From the NCBI GenBank assembly GCA_047967505.1, contig CM106540.1: 64,000 bases of DNA; one strand, given 5' to 3'. Under the pieces are notes generated by a model, which was not told the origin of the DNA, made no database searches, and saw only the letters and a program-made list of their open reading frames with translations. The position numbers and the translations under genes were made by a program. Positions 46,764 to 57,945 of the stretch are shown here, piece by piece; position 1 is the stretch's first letter, and each line of letters begins with the position of its first letter. The stretch comes from Dipteris shenzhenensis (taxonomy: Eukaryota > Polypodiophyta > Polypodiopsida > Gleicheniales).

Positions 46764-47640
46764 TTTTAAAAAAAGAAACCTCTAAACAACATGGCACACG
46801 ATGCTCAAAAAAAGGTGGAAAAATCTTTATTTTAAAAAATATTTGACTTATGGATACTAATAAATACAAAGTGTCAAATCCATCCAGTAATCTCCACTCT
46901 GAGGTTGGGGTCCACTTACCTGCCACCATCCAGACAAAACAATGTGTTAGAACATCATAGTTTCGTAAGGGAAGATAGGTAATGCCTATAAACCCCAGCT
47001 TGTTATCGCTTATACCAAAGAGCAAGATACCTACTAGGATTCTAAAATGAAAACATATTATCAACAAATTATAAAGTATAAGAAGGGGGATCCTGCATCT
47101 TTACACAAGATGATTAGCTTCCTCTCTTTAGAAGGAGGAACAGGGGGGCATCTCATCATATTACTAGAACATATTTAATAAAAAATGATTTGAAAAAAAA
47201 TATCTCGATACTAGGAGGAACATATATGTAATATATGAAAAATAGATTAACCAAAGATATGATTGCATTGGTAAATAGTATTTAAAATAATCGACCAAAA
47301 TCAACCTTTAAAAAAAAATTTTATGGTACTTTGAATAAATCCCTTCATAGGCCCTAAAACGAAATAGAAAAGATTAAATTGAAATAAGAATCTCTAACGC
47401 TAATAATAATTAAGAAACGTAAACTAGGCTAAAGTCTATAGTAATTATTGTTATTATGTTCTATTGAGCCATGGGGTGTACTCCAAGGCCACTATGTCCA
47501 TGAAAACAAAAATTTTCCATAAAATCAAGGTAGAGAATAAGGCGTAACCATGATATTTTTAATCACTAAGCTTAGGTCTATACTTTTTAATATTTCAAAC
47601 GAATAAAAATTATCTATCTTAAGAGATAGCTATTAACTTC
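46764..47640. other. No recognised feature
   Basis: AT-rich DNA with no coding or structural signal that I could support. Confidence 0.5.
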
Positions 47641-48995
47641 AAAAAAAATAACTGGGGGGAGAAAAGAAAAGAAACAAAAGAGGGGGGTAAAAAGGCTCTA
47701 AAAAGGATTAAAAAAAAGCTTTTTTCCAGGTATAGAGGGGGGAATGAAATTAAAGAATGGGATAGGGGGGGAGGGGGGTAAGCACTGCCGGTGGACTAGG
47801 GAGCAAAGGGTGGAAGAGGAGAGGGGGTAATATGTAAGCATAGCCAAAAATTAGAAGGTGGTCAAAGCAATAGTTAAAAGGATACCTGAGTATCCATGTG
47901 GGCTGACTGACAATCGAGGCACAATCGTAATTAATGGGCAATCTTAGTCAATCGAGAGTCGTGAGCAATGGATCGTAGTGGGAATTCATGGGCCGCGAGC
48001 AGTCCTAGGCCACTCGTGGTTATGTCAAGAGAAGATGGTAGAGGCTCTAGTATATGTATATGAGGGAGGGAGGCGAGGTCGAATGGGAGAAATGAATGGG
48101 GAGCAGGAGTATAGAGGATTAATACGGACTATGAAGTTGGCTTATTGCAGAGAGCAAGAGTAGCACGTTTTGACTAGGAGCAGCGAGCAAGGTGTACGAT
48201 CACATGAGCAATAAACAAGGCGTACAATCACAGCAGCGAGTAGTGGGATTGGACTAGGAGTAAGCTTAGTCAGTGGGTTAAAAGGAGGGTAGTCTAGGCA
48301 TTTTATAGGCACATTAGTCGGGTAATTGGGTACATTAGTCGGGTAGTCAGGTAGATATGCGATAGTGTAGTTAGGTGTAAAAACAGCTATTCTCGAAAGG
48401 CAGGAAGGTAGGCAGTTTTAGGGGAGGGGGGTTAAATAATTATTATAGAGAGGCAAGCCGAAACAACCTTTAAGCTAAGTGCTATTAGGAAAAAATGCGG
48501 TAGGTTGGGAGGGGGGTGTGGGTTTTTGGATTTTTCTCATCTATAGAAATTAATTAAGAGTAAAGGGTAGTTAAATATAGACACGATTCTTAATTGATTA
48601 AAAATAATATAGGAAAAACTTAATAAGGGGGTTTAATTAGGAAACGTATATATATAAATAAATAAATAAGGGGGGGTTTAAAGAAGAAAAAAAGGGGTTT
48701 TTTTTAAAATAAAACTTAAAAAAGGGGGGGTCTAATTAGAAAAGAGGAAAAATAAAAGAAAGATAATTTTAGGAAAAGATAACTATTTATATGCAAACAT
48801 CGAAAGAAGGTTTTTTATAGAAAATATATTTAAAGGGGGTTTAAAAGAAACCAAGATAATTTTAGCAAAAAAGGAACTTGATAATTCTCAAATTAATTAT
48901 GCTTATCATCATAATTATGAAAGGGACGTAGTGGGATTTTTTCAAAGGAGGTACAAGGCAAACTTAGGAGGGTTATTTTCAAAAAAAGGAAGTGT
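47641..48995. repeat. Purine-rich low-complexity DNA
   Basis: A/G bias on the + strand with many G runs, and CAGCAGCGAG and GAGCAAGG words that also occur at 340-430. It resembles the start of the window in composition and motif use. Confidence 0.6.
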
Positions 48996-49004
48996 GTGTG
49001 TGTG

Positions 49005-49110
49005 TGATACTTTGGACTTAAATTGAGTAAGATGAAAACTTTTACAAATTATCGCAAGTACATAGGGTAGGAGCACACAAAGATATATATGTTTTTATTT
49101 ATGTGTTTAT
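49005..49110 (+). repeat. Direct repeat of about 100 bp, copy 2
   Basis: Partner of 46552-46648, lying 2.45 kb away. Confidence 0.92.
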
Positions 49111-49113
49111 GCA

Positions 49114-49148
<35 letters not shown>

Positions 49149-49157
49149 GTATGTATG

Positions 49158-49207
<50 letters not shown>

Positions 49208-49251
49208 GTGTGTATAAAGTATATATATATACTATACACACACACACACAC

Positions 49252-49285
<34 letters not shown>

Positions 49286-49322
49286 CTGTGTGTGTGCATA
49301 TGAGAGAGATAGAGAGAGAGAG
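49111..49322. repeat. (TA)n, (CA)n, (GTAT)n, (GA)n microsatellite cluster
   Basis: TA repeats 49115-49200, short TG, TA, CA at about 49236-49252, GTAT units at 49258-49284 and GA at 49303-49322. ORFs on both strands are repeat translations. Confidence 0.93.
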
Positions 49323-49339
49323 GGAGACATATATTATAT

Positions 49340-49600
49340 TATATATAATTTAATACATGAGAGAGGGAAGGGGAGAAGAACATGGGAGGGTGTGGGATAG
49401 GAGAGGGAGGAATTAATGAAAAGTGGAAGTGGGGAGGGAAGAGTAGGATGAGGACAAGGGAGAGGGGAGAGGAGTGTGGAGGGAAAATGGGAACATGGGA
49501 AAGGTGGGAGGGGAGGAGAGGAGCATGGGAGGGAATGAGAGATTAGGATAAGGGATTGGGGGCCAATGACAAAGAGAGAAAAATGGAGAAATCCAATGGG
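49340..49600. repeat. GGGAGG-rich low-complexity DNA
   Basis: Purine-rich + strand with repeated GGGAGGGG/GGAGAGG words. It may be part of the leader or LTR of the copia fragment that follows, but no LTR boundary was found. Confidence 0.5.
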
Positions 49601-49967
49601 AGAATACCTATTTTTTCCTATATATTCTCTCTTTCTCTCATTCATTCTCCCATTTCAACAAGCAAGAGCAAGAGGAGGAGCAAGATGAAGAAAAGCATTC
49701 TTCTCCAAACTCAAATCTTTTTCCACTCAAATACTTTTCTAGGTAATTCTTTTTCAAGTTCATTTTCAAATTTATGATCTTCTTGTAAAGAAGTTAAGGG
49801 AAAAAAATTAGAGAGAGAGAGAGAGTCAGATGCATCTTTTGATGCTTTGAGCTTTGAGTTTTGGTGATATTTCACACTATTGTGGCATACACATTTGGGT
49901 GCACCTGGTATTTGGTGTGATTCTCTCTTGCAGGCACTAGCATTTGGGATTTTGTTTCATTTGTATC

Positions 49968-51023
49968 ATGGCATCCTCTTCCATGTCTGAAAAGGAGTTT
50001 TTCAGCATTAAAAAGTTTGATGGGACAAACTTTTCTTTGTGGAAAGAACAAATAAGAGATGTGCTTATTCAAAAGAAGTAGATTAAACCCTTGGCAGGTA
50101 TTGAAGCTAAGCTTGCGGATATGTTTGAGGATGATTGGAATGAGTTGGATGCATTAGCAAAGTCTACTATTAGACTTCATCTTGCAGAGTCAGTTTATTT
50201 CACAGTAGTAAATGAGCAGACTACAGAAGATTTGTGGAAGAAACTGTGTGCCACTTATGAGAAGGAAACTGCCTCTAATAAAGTTTACCTCATGAAGAGG
50301 TTGTTTGAGCTGCAGATGAAGGAAGGGGTCTCCATTGCTTCTCACTTGAATGAATTCAATATTATTTTCAGCCAGCTTCAGGCTCAGAAAATGAATTTTG
50401 ATGCGAAGACCAAGGCAATATTTCTCTTATGTTCATTGCCATCCTCATGGGATACCTTCCGTACAGCTGTCAGTAACTCTGCACCTAGTGGAGTGCTGAA
50501 ATTTGATGATGTTGTGGGTAGCTTGTTGGCCGAGGAGATTAGACGGAAGTCTATGGATGGCAACAAGCAGGATGCAGCCTTAAATGTGCAAAGGGGCAGA
50601 TCACAGTTCAGGGGGAAGTCCCAAGAAAGAGGAAAGTCACGTAGCAAATCCAGGGCACGGAACATTGAGTGTTACCATTGTGGCAAGAAGGGCCATATGA
50701 AAAAGGATTGCTACAAGCTGAAAAGAGAGCAAAAGGATAAGAAAAAGAATGCAAACTGGGGTGCAAATCAAAAGGAAGAGAGTCCAAGGGAGGACAAAGG
50801 AAAAGTGAAGATCGAGGAGATCAATGCAGTCACACATGATAGTGACAATGATGTTCTCTTCATGTCTAGTTTATCTACAGAGTTGCTTACCACTTCAGAT
50901 GATGCATATTCCCAGGATTGGATTTTGGATTCTGGTGCTTCATTCCATGTTACTCCCCATAGGGAATGGTTCTCCACTTATGACAGTGGAAAGACAGGTT
51001 GTGTGCATCTTGGAAATGACTAG
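49968..51023 (+). pseudogene. Copia gag and protease fragment
   Basis: ATG 49968 (MASSSMSEKEF) opens a UBN2-type gag (KFDGTNFSLWKEQIRD), followed by a TAG at 50079-50081 where the family usually has Gln. The frame then continues to 51023: gag body, a zinc knuckle CYHCGKKGHMKKDC (about 50670), a Lys-rich linker and the protease active site WILDSGASFHVTPH (about 50930). The element stops at 51020 inside the protease domain and GA-rich DNA follows. It is a different copia lineage from the 33-38 kb element. A TCTCTCTTGCAG at 49924-49935 looks like a splice acceptor in the leader. Confidence 0.9.
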
Positions 51024-51029
51024 TTTAGA

Positions 51030-51140
51030 GAGAGAAAGAGAGAGGACAGAAGTGGAGTGAGAGAGTAGCCACGGCTTATACCGCGGCAACAAGATTGAGG
51101 AGTGGCCGTGGCCATGGCTACTACTGTAGTAGTGAGAGGA
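51030..51140 (+). repeat. Outlying minisatellite unit
   Basis: AGTGGAGTGAGAGAGTAGCC, CCGCGGCAAC and GAGTGGCCGTGGCC closely match units of the 52.4-53.3 kb minisatellite, 1.3 kb away. Confidence 0.65.
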
Positions 51141-51429
51141 TTACCAGATTTCGAGCGAGGCGGTGGTTTGAGTGAAGACTTTCATAAATTTTGACATTCT
51201 AGTGTGATGATTTATGTTCAAAAAGTATCATGCATTGCTTACTTTTAAAATTGTTATCCTACCCATGATATTGTGAGTAATCAAATGTCTTAGTACGTAC
51301 AAACAACAATTTCTAAAACAATCTGGCTATGCTTTTGCAAGGGTCAAGGAAGAAGGAGGGGTGGAAGAAAGGGGTAAAAGTATGTATTTTTCTTGTGAAA
51401 TTTCCATTTTCAAGGAAAAAAATAATGGG

Positions 51430-51485
51430 AGGAGGAGCCTCCCAAGAGGCCACGATATATCGCAGGCTCTTGGGAGGCTCCTCCT
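51430..51485. repeat. Perfect hairpin, 19-bp arms
   Basis: AGGAGGAGCCTCCCAAGAG (51430-51448) is exactly complementary to 51467-51485, with an 18-base loop. Its GC-rich, AT-flanked design recalls the modules at 22.0-22.6 kb. Confidence 0.9.
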
Positions 51486-51761
51486 ACCAATTTTATTTGG
51501 GCCATAACTTGGTCAATTGAACTCCAAATGTGGTCATGTTTGTAGTCACAAGGATCGGAAAGATATGAATGAATCCATTTATCATGCTAAAATGTCAAAA
51601 TGCTAGAGCTTTAGAAAGTTTGTACTTATCTTTGTTTCATTAGGGCTAGACCTTGTCAAACTCTATTTTCTTACAAACATGGATTTTTCTCATCAACAGC
51701 TCGGGTCCTTAGTTTCCTCCCTCCATCCCAGAGGTGTATACATGGTCATGTACATATGAAG

Positions 51762-51850
51762 GTGATCTATATTTAGTTAGAGTCATGGTCATAAGGTGAT
51801 CAATAAGGTGATCTATATTTAGTTCGATCATGGTCATAAGGTGATCAATA
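51762..51850 (+). repeat. Tandem duplication of about 44 bp
   Basis: GGTGATCTATATTTAGTT and CATGGTCATAAGGTGATCAA each occur twice in the same order. Confidence 0.85.
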
Positions 51851-52099
51851 ATTTATTAGTTCCATAGTTTAAACATTTTATTCATATGATCATTTCATGT
51901 ACAAAATGGATCAAATCATATGGGTAGCATACAAATGAATGAACTACAAATAGCTATTTGTGATGAGTTTTGCTAGGGGCAGCTTTTATATCATGGGTGG
52001 GACTATTGTTGTTCGTATGTAACTCCACAAAATAAAGAAACCTCTTCAACTCATGTGCTACCTTACATAATTTTGAGTAACTGCCTCGAGGTGTAGACA

Positions 52100-52265
52100 T
52101 TTCAACATTTCCCCTTTTGTATCCATTGAATTATTGCTAACTTGCATGGATTTATTATTTATCAAATTATAGGTTTTCTTGCCAAAAATTTTCCCTTTGT
52201 TATGCATTGAATGATTGCTGCCTTGCATGGATTTATGAGTTATCCAATTGTAAGTTTTATCTTTG
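52100..52265 (+). repeat. Tandem duplication of about 80 bp
   Basis: TTGCATGGATTTAT, the preceding ATTGAATxATTGCT and the following TCCCTTT-type segment each occur twice about 80 bases apart. Moderately diverged. Confidence 0.75.
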
Positions 52266-52424
52266 TAAAAATAAGTGAAAACAATCTCTGATAGTGTCAT
52301 GTAGATCCAACCATTTTTAGTAAAACATTATTGCTACTATAAGTTTAGACAAAGTTCCTCACAAGCATCGCTTAAACTCTGGGCTCGCTCGAATGTAGTC
52401 GCTCGATGTTTCGACTTACTCTAG

Positions 52425-53335
52425 CGAGCTTGAAGAGTTAGGGAGTGGAGGGAGTGTGAGGGATGCTGCCGTGGCAATGAGAGTGAGGAGCAAGGGAGTG
52501 TGAGGAAGGGAGTGGCTGTGACCAATACCGCGGTAGCGAGAGTGAGGAGTGAGGGAGTGGAGTGTAGTGTGAGTGAGTCGAGTGGCCCTAGCTGCTGCCA
52601 CGATAGCAAGAGTGAGGAGTGAGAGAGTGGAGGGAGTGAGGGATTGGAGGGAGTGGAGTGGCCACGGCCACTGTCGTGGAAGCAAGAGTGAGGAGTGAGA
52701 GAGTGTGAGGGAGTGGAGTGACCGCGGCCGCTGTCATGACAGTGAGAGTGAGTTGAGGTAGTGGAGAGAGTGGAGTGTAGTGTGAGGGAGTGGAGTGGAG
52801 TGGCTATGGCAACTGCCGCAACAACGAGAATTAGGAGTGAGGGAGTAGAGCGAGTGGAGTGTAGTGTGAGGGAGTGGAGCAGCCCAACCACTACCACGAT
52901 AGTGAGAGTGAGGAGTTGGAGACCGTGAGGGAGTGGAGTGGCCGTGGCTGCTGCCGCAGTAGCGAGAGTAAGGAGTTGGAGAGTGGAGTGTGATGGAGTG
53001 GAGTGGTCGCAGCTGCTACTGCCACAATAGCGATAGTGAGAGTGAGAGAGTGTGAGGGAGTGGAGTTTAGTATGAGGGAGTGGAGGAGTGGCCACAGCCA
53101 CTGTTGCACAGCAGCGAGACTGAGGAGTGAGGGAGTGAAGTGGCCACGACAACTGTCGTGGTTGCGAGGAGGAGTGAGGGAGTGAAAGCAAAGAGAGTAA
53201 GGGAGTGGAGGGAGAGGAATGGAGTGCTGCCGTGAGGGAGAGGAGTGGAGGGAGGTCATCATGGCGATGAGGGAGAGGAGTGGAGTGAGAGAGTAGAGTG
53301 TCATGGTGAGGGAGAGGAGTGCATAAGAGGAAAGC
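52425..53335 (+). repeat. GAGTGGAGTG minisatellite, about 0.9 kb
   Basis: Units of about 60-65 bp combine GTGAGGGAGTGGAGTGGCC, a CGxGGCxGCTGCCGCGGxAGC-like half-palindrome and GAGAGTGAGGAGTGAGGGAG, with variable internal copy number. The minus strand is open for 256 codons but encodes only Leu/Ser/His/Pro-rich repeats, so no gene is called. Confidence 0.88.
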
Positions 53336-53394
53336 AAAAATCTAAGAAAGTGTGGGAGAAAGGGAATGTGAAAAGATTTTTAAAAGTTAAGAAA

Positions 53395-53590
53395 TGGAAT
53401 CATATCTCTTTTGAAGAGAAGTGAGCCATAAGAAGTTGAGGAGTGAGTTGTATGAAGTCGTACGAAGTAAGAATGAAAATGAGGAGAAGTTGAGAAGTGA
53501 GTCATATGAAGTCGTACCAAGTAGAAAATAAGGAGAAGACGAATGAAAATGAGGAGAAGATAAGAAGAAACAAAGAAATGAATCATATGA
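53395..53590 (+). repeat. Degenerate repeats with GAAGTCGTAC
   Basis: ATGAAGTCGTACxAAGTA and GAATGAAAATGAGGAGAAG each occur two or three times between 53440 and 53560. Confidence 0.7.
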
Positions 53591-53661
53591 CAAGAGGAAT
53601 GAAATCGTGAGAGCCTCAGAATTCAAATTTTGAATTTCTTCCCCTCTCCCTCATCCCGCCA

Positions 53662-54420
53662 TGCACCCCCCCCCCCGCCATACGCACACCCCCTCCCCCC
53701 CCAAGCCCTCTCCCTCTTTTTTTGAAACAACATTTTTAAACATTTAAAATCGTAGAGAGAAGAGTATCTCAAAATTTAAAATTTGAATTTTGAAGCAACC
53801 TTTTTAAAGATTTAAAATCATCTCACTTTTATAATTTTTAGTTTATATTTTTTAAAATTGTACCTAATTAAGAATCGTAAGAACCGAGTATTATTAAAAA
53901 TGAAATGGAAAGAATTTAAAATTCAAATTTTTAAAAAAATTAAAATTTTATTTTATTTAAAAATTGAATTTAGTTGTTAGATAATTATTAAATTAGTAAC
54001 AATGTAAAATTTTAATTTCTTGTACTTTTTAAAATTTTAAATTTATTTGTATTTTTACATTTTAAGTTTAGTAAATTTGACTTTATTTAAGTTTCAAATT
54101 TGTTATTAGTTAAAATTTAAATTTAATTTAATTTATATTTTAAATTTGTCAAATTCAATTTTATTTGCATTGTAAATTTAGTACTTAGAGATTTATTTTT
54201 CCAAATGAAATTAATTTAAAATATAAAGTTATATATTTTTTTCTCCTTTTTAAAAATTAAAATTTTATTTTATTTAGGTTATAAATTTAGTAGTTGGAGA
54301 ACACTGACCTTCTAACTTGAAATTGATATTTAAATTTACTTTTTATGTACACTTATAACCTAAGCAAATTAATAAGAACTTTGGAAAAGAAATTATTTCT
54401 TGCTTTTATTCGCTTCAATG
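53662..54420. other. C-rich tract then AT-rich DNA, no gene
   Basis: 53662-53703 is mostly C. 53750-54330 consists of AAATTTAAAATTT-like DNA with no coding signal. Confidence 0.7.
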
Positions 54421-54494
54421 GTTGGTGTAGTCTAGATTAGCATAGATTAGTTTGCCTTAGAGGAGACACAAGTTTCCAAGTTGCCAAGATTGTC

Positions 54495-55230
54495 ATGGAT
54501 GTTGATGTTTCAATATTTGTCTATGATTATGCCCCAAAGGACTTCCCGCAATGGAGTGTACTTAAGACCACTAAGAGAGCTTGGTTCTTGGTCGAAAACA
54601 AAGAGAAGATATTCTTAGAGATGACAAAGAGGGATTTCGAGGAACATGAGGAGCCATGGGGTGCAACTTTTGGAAAACGCAATATGCTTGATGGGGGCAC
54701 TTTTGCTCGAAATCACAATAAGAGGACAACACTTTAGTCACAATTTACACCACATCTAGAACTTGCAATAGACAGTTTGTTTAGTCCAAGAAAGATGCAG
54801 AGCACTTTGTGATGCTCACTCCAAAAGCAAACCAATTTCTTGAATTGATGCCTCCATTGGAGATCCTCAAACTTGTATGGGATCAATTCCCCATTGTGGA
54901 AGCAAAGAGAATGCAGTCAAAGATAATGCTGGAATACTTCCAATATGCCATCGTATAGGGACATAAGGTAAAAGGATTTACACATGAGGCAGAAGCTGCA
55001 TGGGATGAGGCACAACATACAACCTTGGTTCAGGGTCGTATAGATGAGAGAGGAAGTGAAGTGGTTTGAGACACATGCGGTAGCCTTGGATGAGGGGGTC
55101 ACACACATGGATGCTCACTTGGATGATGTAACTCAAGAAGGTGATGGAATGCAAGAACAAATACAACCCTTCAATACACTTGAAGTGCAGGAAATAGAGG
55201 AAGAAGTAGGGTAGTGAGAGGGTAGTCTAA
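54495..55230 (+). pseudogene. Degenerate ORF of unknown function
   Basis: ATG 54495 opens 80 codons (MDVDVSIFVYDYAPKDF...). After a frameshift near 54735 a second frame continues with ANQFLELMPPLEILKLVWDQ and EAEAAWDEAQHTTLVQGRID, broken by TAG codons. An acidic tail (55105-55215) uses a third frame. The consistent protein-like composition over about 700 bases suggests a real but dead gene. I do not recognise the family, and it may be transposon cargo. Confidence 0.5.
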
Positions 55231-55596
55231 AGTAGTTTTGATAGAGCCTCTAAAAACTAAACCACGATGCCAAATGCTGAGGGCGAGAACTTCGCGAGTT
55301 GCGATACCAAGTTCTAATATGGCTACAAGTACTCGAAAAAGAGGTCATTCATCTATAAAGAAAGGAAAAAACAAAGAGCAATAGCATGAAGAAGAGGAAG
55401 GCAATGAAAAAGCCTCATCATTGGATTGTAGCATCTGAACTATTGGATGTCCAATGATGAAGGGACTAGTAGGGATTAGCCCATAAAAATCAATTAGGCA
55501 TGGATGCCAACCAAAGATCAGTCCATGCATGTTAACTGTTAGGTGATTGGCGAGTTTATGCATGCACGAGTATGTGGCAAGAGGTGGCCAGCATGG

Positions 55597-56616
55597 CTAC
55601 TTAGTGTAGATAATTCTAGAGGCAGCAGGTGACACCAGAGATGGTTTCATGCTCAAAAGGACATGGTTTTTCACACAATTAGTGCCTTCCCTTCTACGAA
55701 GATTGGCTTTCTTTGATCGGCAATTCGATGCATCATTTGTCCATACGCTGGCATTAATAACATGAGAAGGAGGCATTTTTCGATCATTCTCAAGATAACC
55801 CCAGGCATCTTCAAAAAATTGAATCATCTCAACAATGATCCATCCCAATGCATAGGTATCTACATGGCATGTATATCTGCCTCTTAAGGCTACTTCTTGT
55901 AGCTTGGGTGCATGCCACTTTTCCGCCCATGCTCTTTCTCTTTCCTGCGAACTCTCAGCAAAGTCGGCATCTATCTCCAAAGAGTGCAAGTTCTTCAGAT
56001 GCTTGAATGCCTTTTGACTCTCGGAGAAGTCCATGGCCATCCCCTAGTCTATGATGCCTACTCGGCATCTACACTTTCCAACAAAATCCAATAAGATGTT
56101 GCCCGGGTGTAGGTCTATGTGCATCCACCTTCTCGGTGCAGCCTTGCCAAACCATCCACAAGTGCATGAATGATATGGAGGAGATTCTCACAAAAGACAT
56201 TGATTCGAGCAATATCTTTCTTCTCCAATGTAGCTTGGACTTCCCCGCTTGCTGTGGCCATCAGATCCGCTCCTCCTCTTAGAACATGGTGGAAGTAGCG
56301 TGTGAACTTGCCCTAGTCCATTAGCAAAATCTGAAGGAACTGCAACAAGCTACCGCCATTAAAGTATGGCATGATGGTCCACAGTGGCTCTTCTCGGGTT
56401 GGTGTGATCACACATACAAGGAATGGATGTAAAATATGCATGAGTTCTTCTCTCCTTGCTTCTCGTGTATGCATTGCCCTTGTACTTCTTTTTGGCATAT
56501 TCCACGTGATATGGCAACCCTACAGCTCCTACCAACCGCACTTTAAATATAGTCCCATAAGATCCTGAGCCGATTTTCTCGCCAACTTGGATCTCCCTCT
56601 CTATGACATAGGCCAA
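55597..56616 (-). pseudogene. Protein kinase pseudogene, catalytic domain
   Basis: Minus-strand kinase motifs in order: glycine loop IGSGSYGTIFKV (about 56575) and a Lys-rich AKKKY (about 56510); hinge-like MPYFNGGSLLQFL (about 56370); catalytic loop HIDLHPGNILLDF (56140-56100), where HRDLKPxN is replaced by HIDLHPGN; DFG position IID-stop-G (TAG 56046-56044); then KWHAPKLQEVALRGRYT as activation segment and VDTYALGWIIVEM (55850). Frameshifts near 56490 and 56250 and the stop in the DFG site inactivate it. It appears intronless, so it could be a retrocopy. Confidence 0.82.
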
Positions 56617-56639
56617 GATTGACGCTCTGTCTAATTACT

Positions 56640-57213
56640 AGCCACATGTTGTGCCCTTTGAACCTCATCAGCTCTCAATGGTTGAGAGGGTCTAGAGGTT
56701 GGCTGCTCTTCACCTGTAACCAGGGACGTAGCTCACCCATAAGCTGCTGTAGCCTTACTTTCCCAACTCTTAGCCACTATGACATGGCGACATGATGCAA
56801 CGACCTTATTCTTGTGCTTGGCCCATACACCCGTCAATTGTGTTAATTTGAAGACATCAAACTCTTGTGCAAGAGTAGGGTCTACATTGCATTCTTCATT
56901 GGAGCGGATCTCTGCATTCCCAATAAAGCTATCAACTCAAAGCATGGCATCTGTCTCCCATTGCACCCGACTTGCAAGGTCAGCATGACCTTCAAACTAC
57001 AAACTGGTCTTAGCATCATTAAGAATCCTCCTCTTCATAGTGCTAACTCCCTCTAAACTAGAGAGGGTTGATTCCATCTCACTCTCCTCCATGTTGCACA
57101 CCCTAATAAAAAAGGCATCCCGAATGCTCCTCATCACTCTCTTGCACTTGCCCTTACTTAGCTCTTCTCCTACTTTTTGCTTAGTGTCGGCGGTTGAGGC
57201 CATGCTTGCAATT
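56640..57213 (-). pseudogene. N-terminal extension of the kinase pseudogene
   Basis: From about 57213 (MASTADTKQKVGEEL) one minus-strand frame runs towards the kinase through stops near 56998, 56935, 56740 and 56640. It includes EECNVDPTLAQEFDVFKLTQ and LTGVWAKHKNKVV. Composition and direction fit an upstream accessory domain of the same protein. I do not recognise this domain. Confidence 0.5.
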
Positions 57214-57679
57214 AGATCTTGCTGTGTGTGTGTGGAGGAAAGCTTTCTTGTTTGACACAAGCAAATAGTTGCGGTTGCCACAGAATAGTGAGCAGGCCGG
57301 TATCTGACAATAACTCCCACCCTATGCATTCTTATTTTGTAATTACATGAAATGCAAATGAGTTATCATGCTGGATGCATTAATGTAAAAGTTTGAAGAT
57401 TAATAACTTTCAATGCAACAAATGATTCTTTCAATGCATGCATGCAAAAAATGCAAGATAATTTCTTAAAAATTTTGAAAAAAAAACCCACCCTTTATAT
57501 GGAGCGCCAAGGAAACCTAGTTCTAGGTCGTGGTTCCAACTAGCCCCCTATCCTATTTAGGACGCGGGACCAAGAACCACTTTCTGGACTAGGCCCCTCG
57601 GCCAAGACTTGGAGAGAGGAGGATTTTTACCTCTTCTCAATCCATTGTTAGTGAAAATGAATCTGGTGGTTGGCATATA

Positions 57680-57945
57680 TCTTGGGGCGGTAGTACAACC
57701 ACCGGTAATTATTATATTATGCCGGTAGGAGTACTACTTAGTACTACCAATGGTAAGTAACATACTATCACCGGTAGTGCTACTATTCTTGGCGGGAATC
57801 CTTTAACTACCGGTGGTAATAAAATTATCGGTGATAAGGTTAATACTACCGTCGGTAGTATTGTGTTAAACTACCGTAGTATTAGAACTACCACCGGTAC
57901 TAAGATACCACCGGTAGTGTTCGTACTACCGCCGGTATGTATCCA
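57680..57945. repeat. Cluster of ACTACCGG/CCGGTAGT motifs
   Basis: At least 12 variants of the palindromic word ACTACCGGTAGT occur in about 265 bases on both strands, for example ACCACCGGTAATT, TACCGGTGGTAAT, ACTACCGTCGGTAGTA, ACTACCACCGGTACTA and TACTACCGCCGGTATG. Spacing is irregular (10-35 bases) and the intervening DNA is AT-rich. Confidence 0.8.

Noticed and set aside
52421-53191. 256-codon minus-strand ORF
   Set aside because: It is entirely within the GAGTGGAGTG minisatellite. Overlapping open frames of similar composition exist in other phases, as expected for a repeat whose unit lacks stops.
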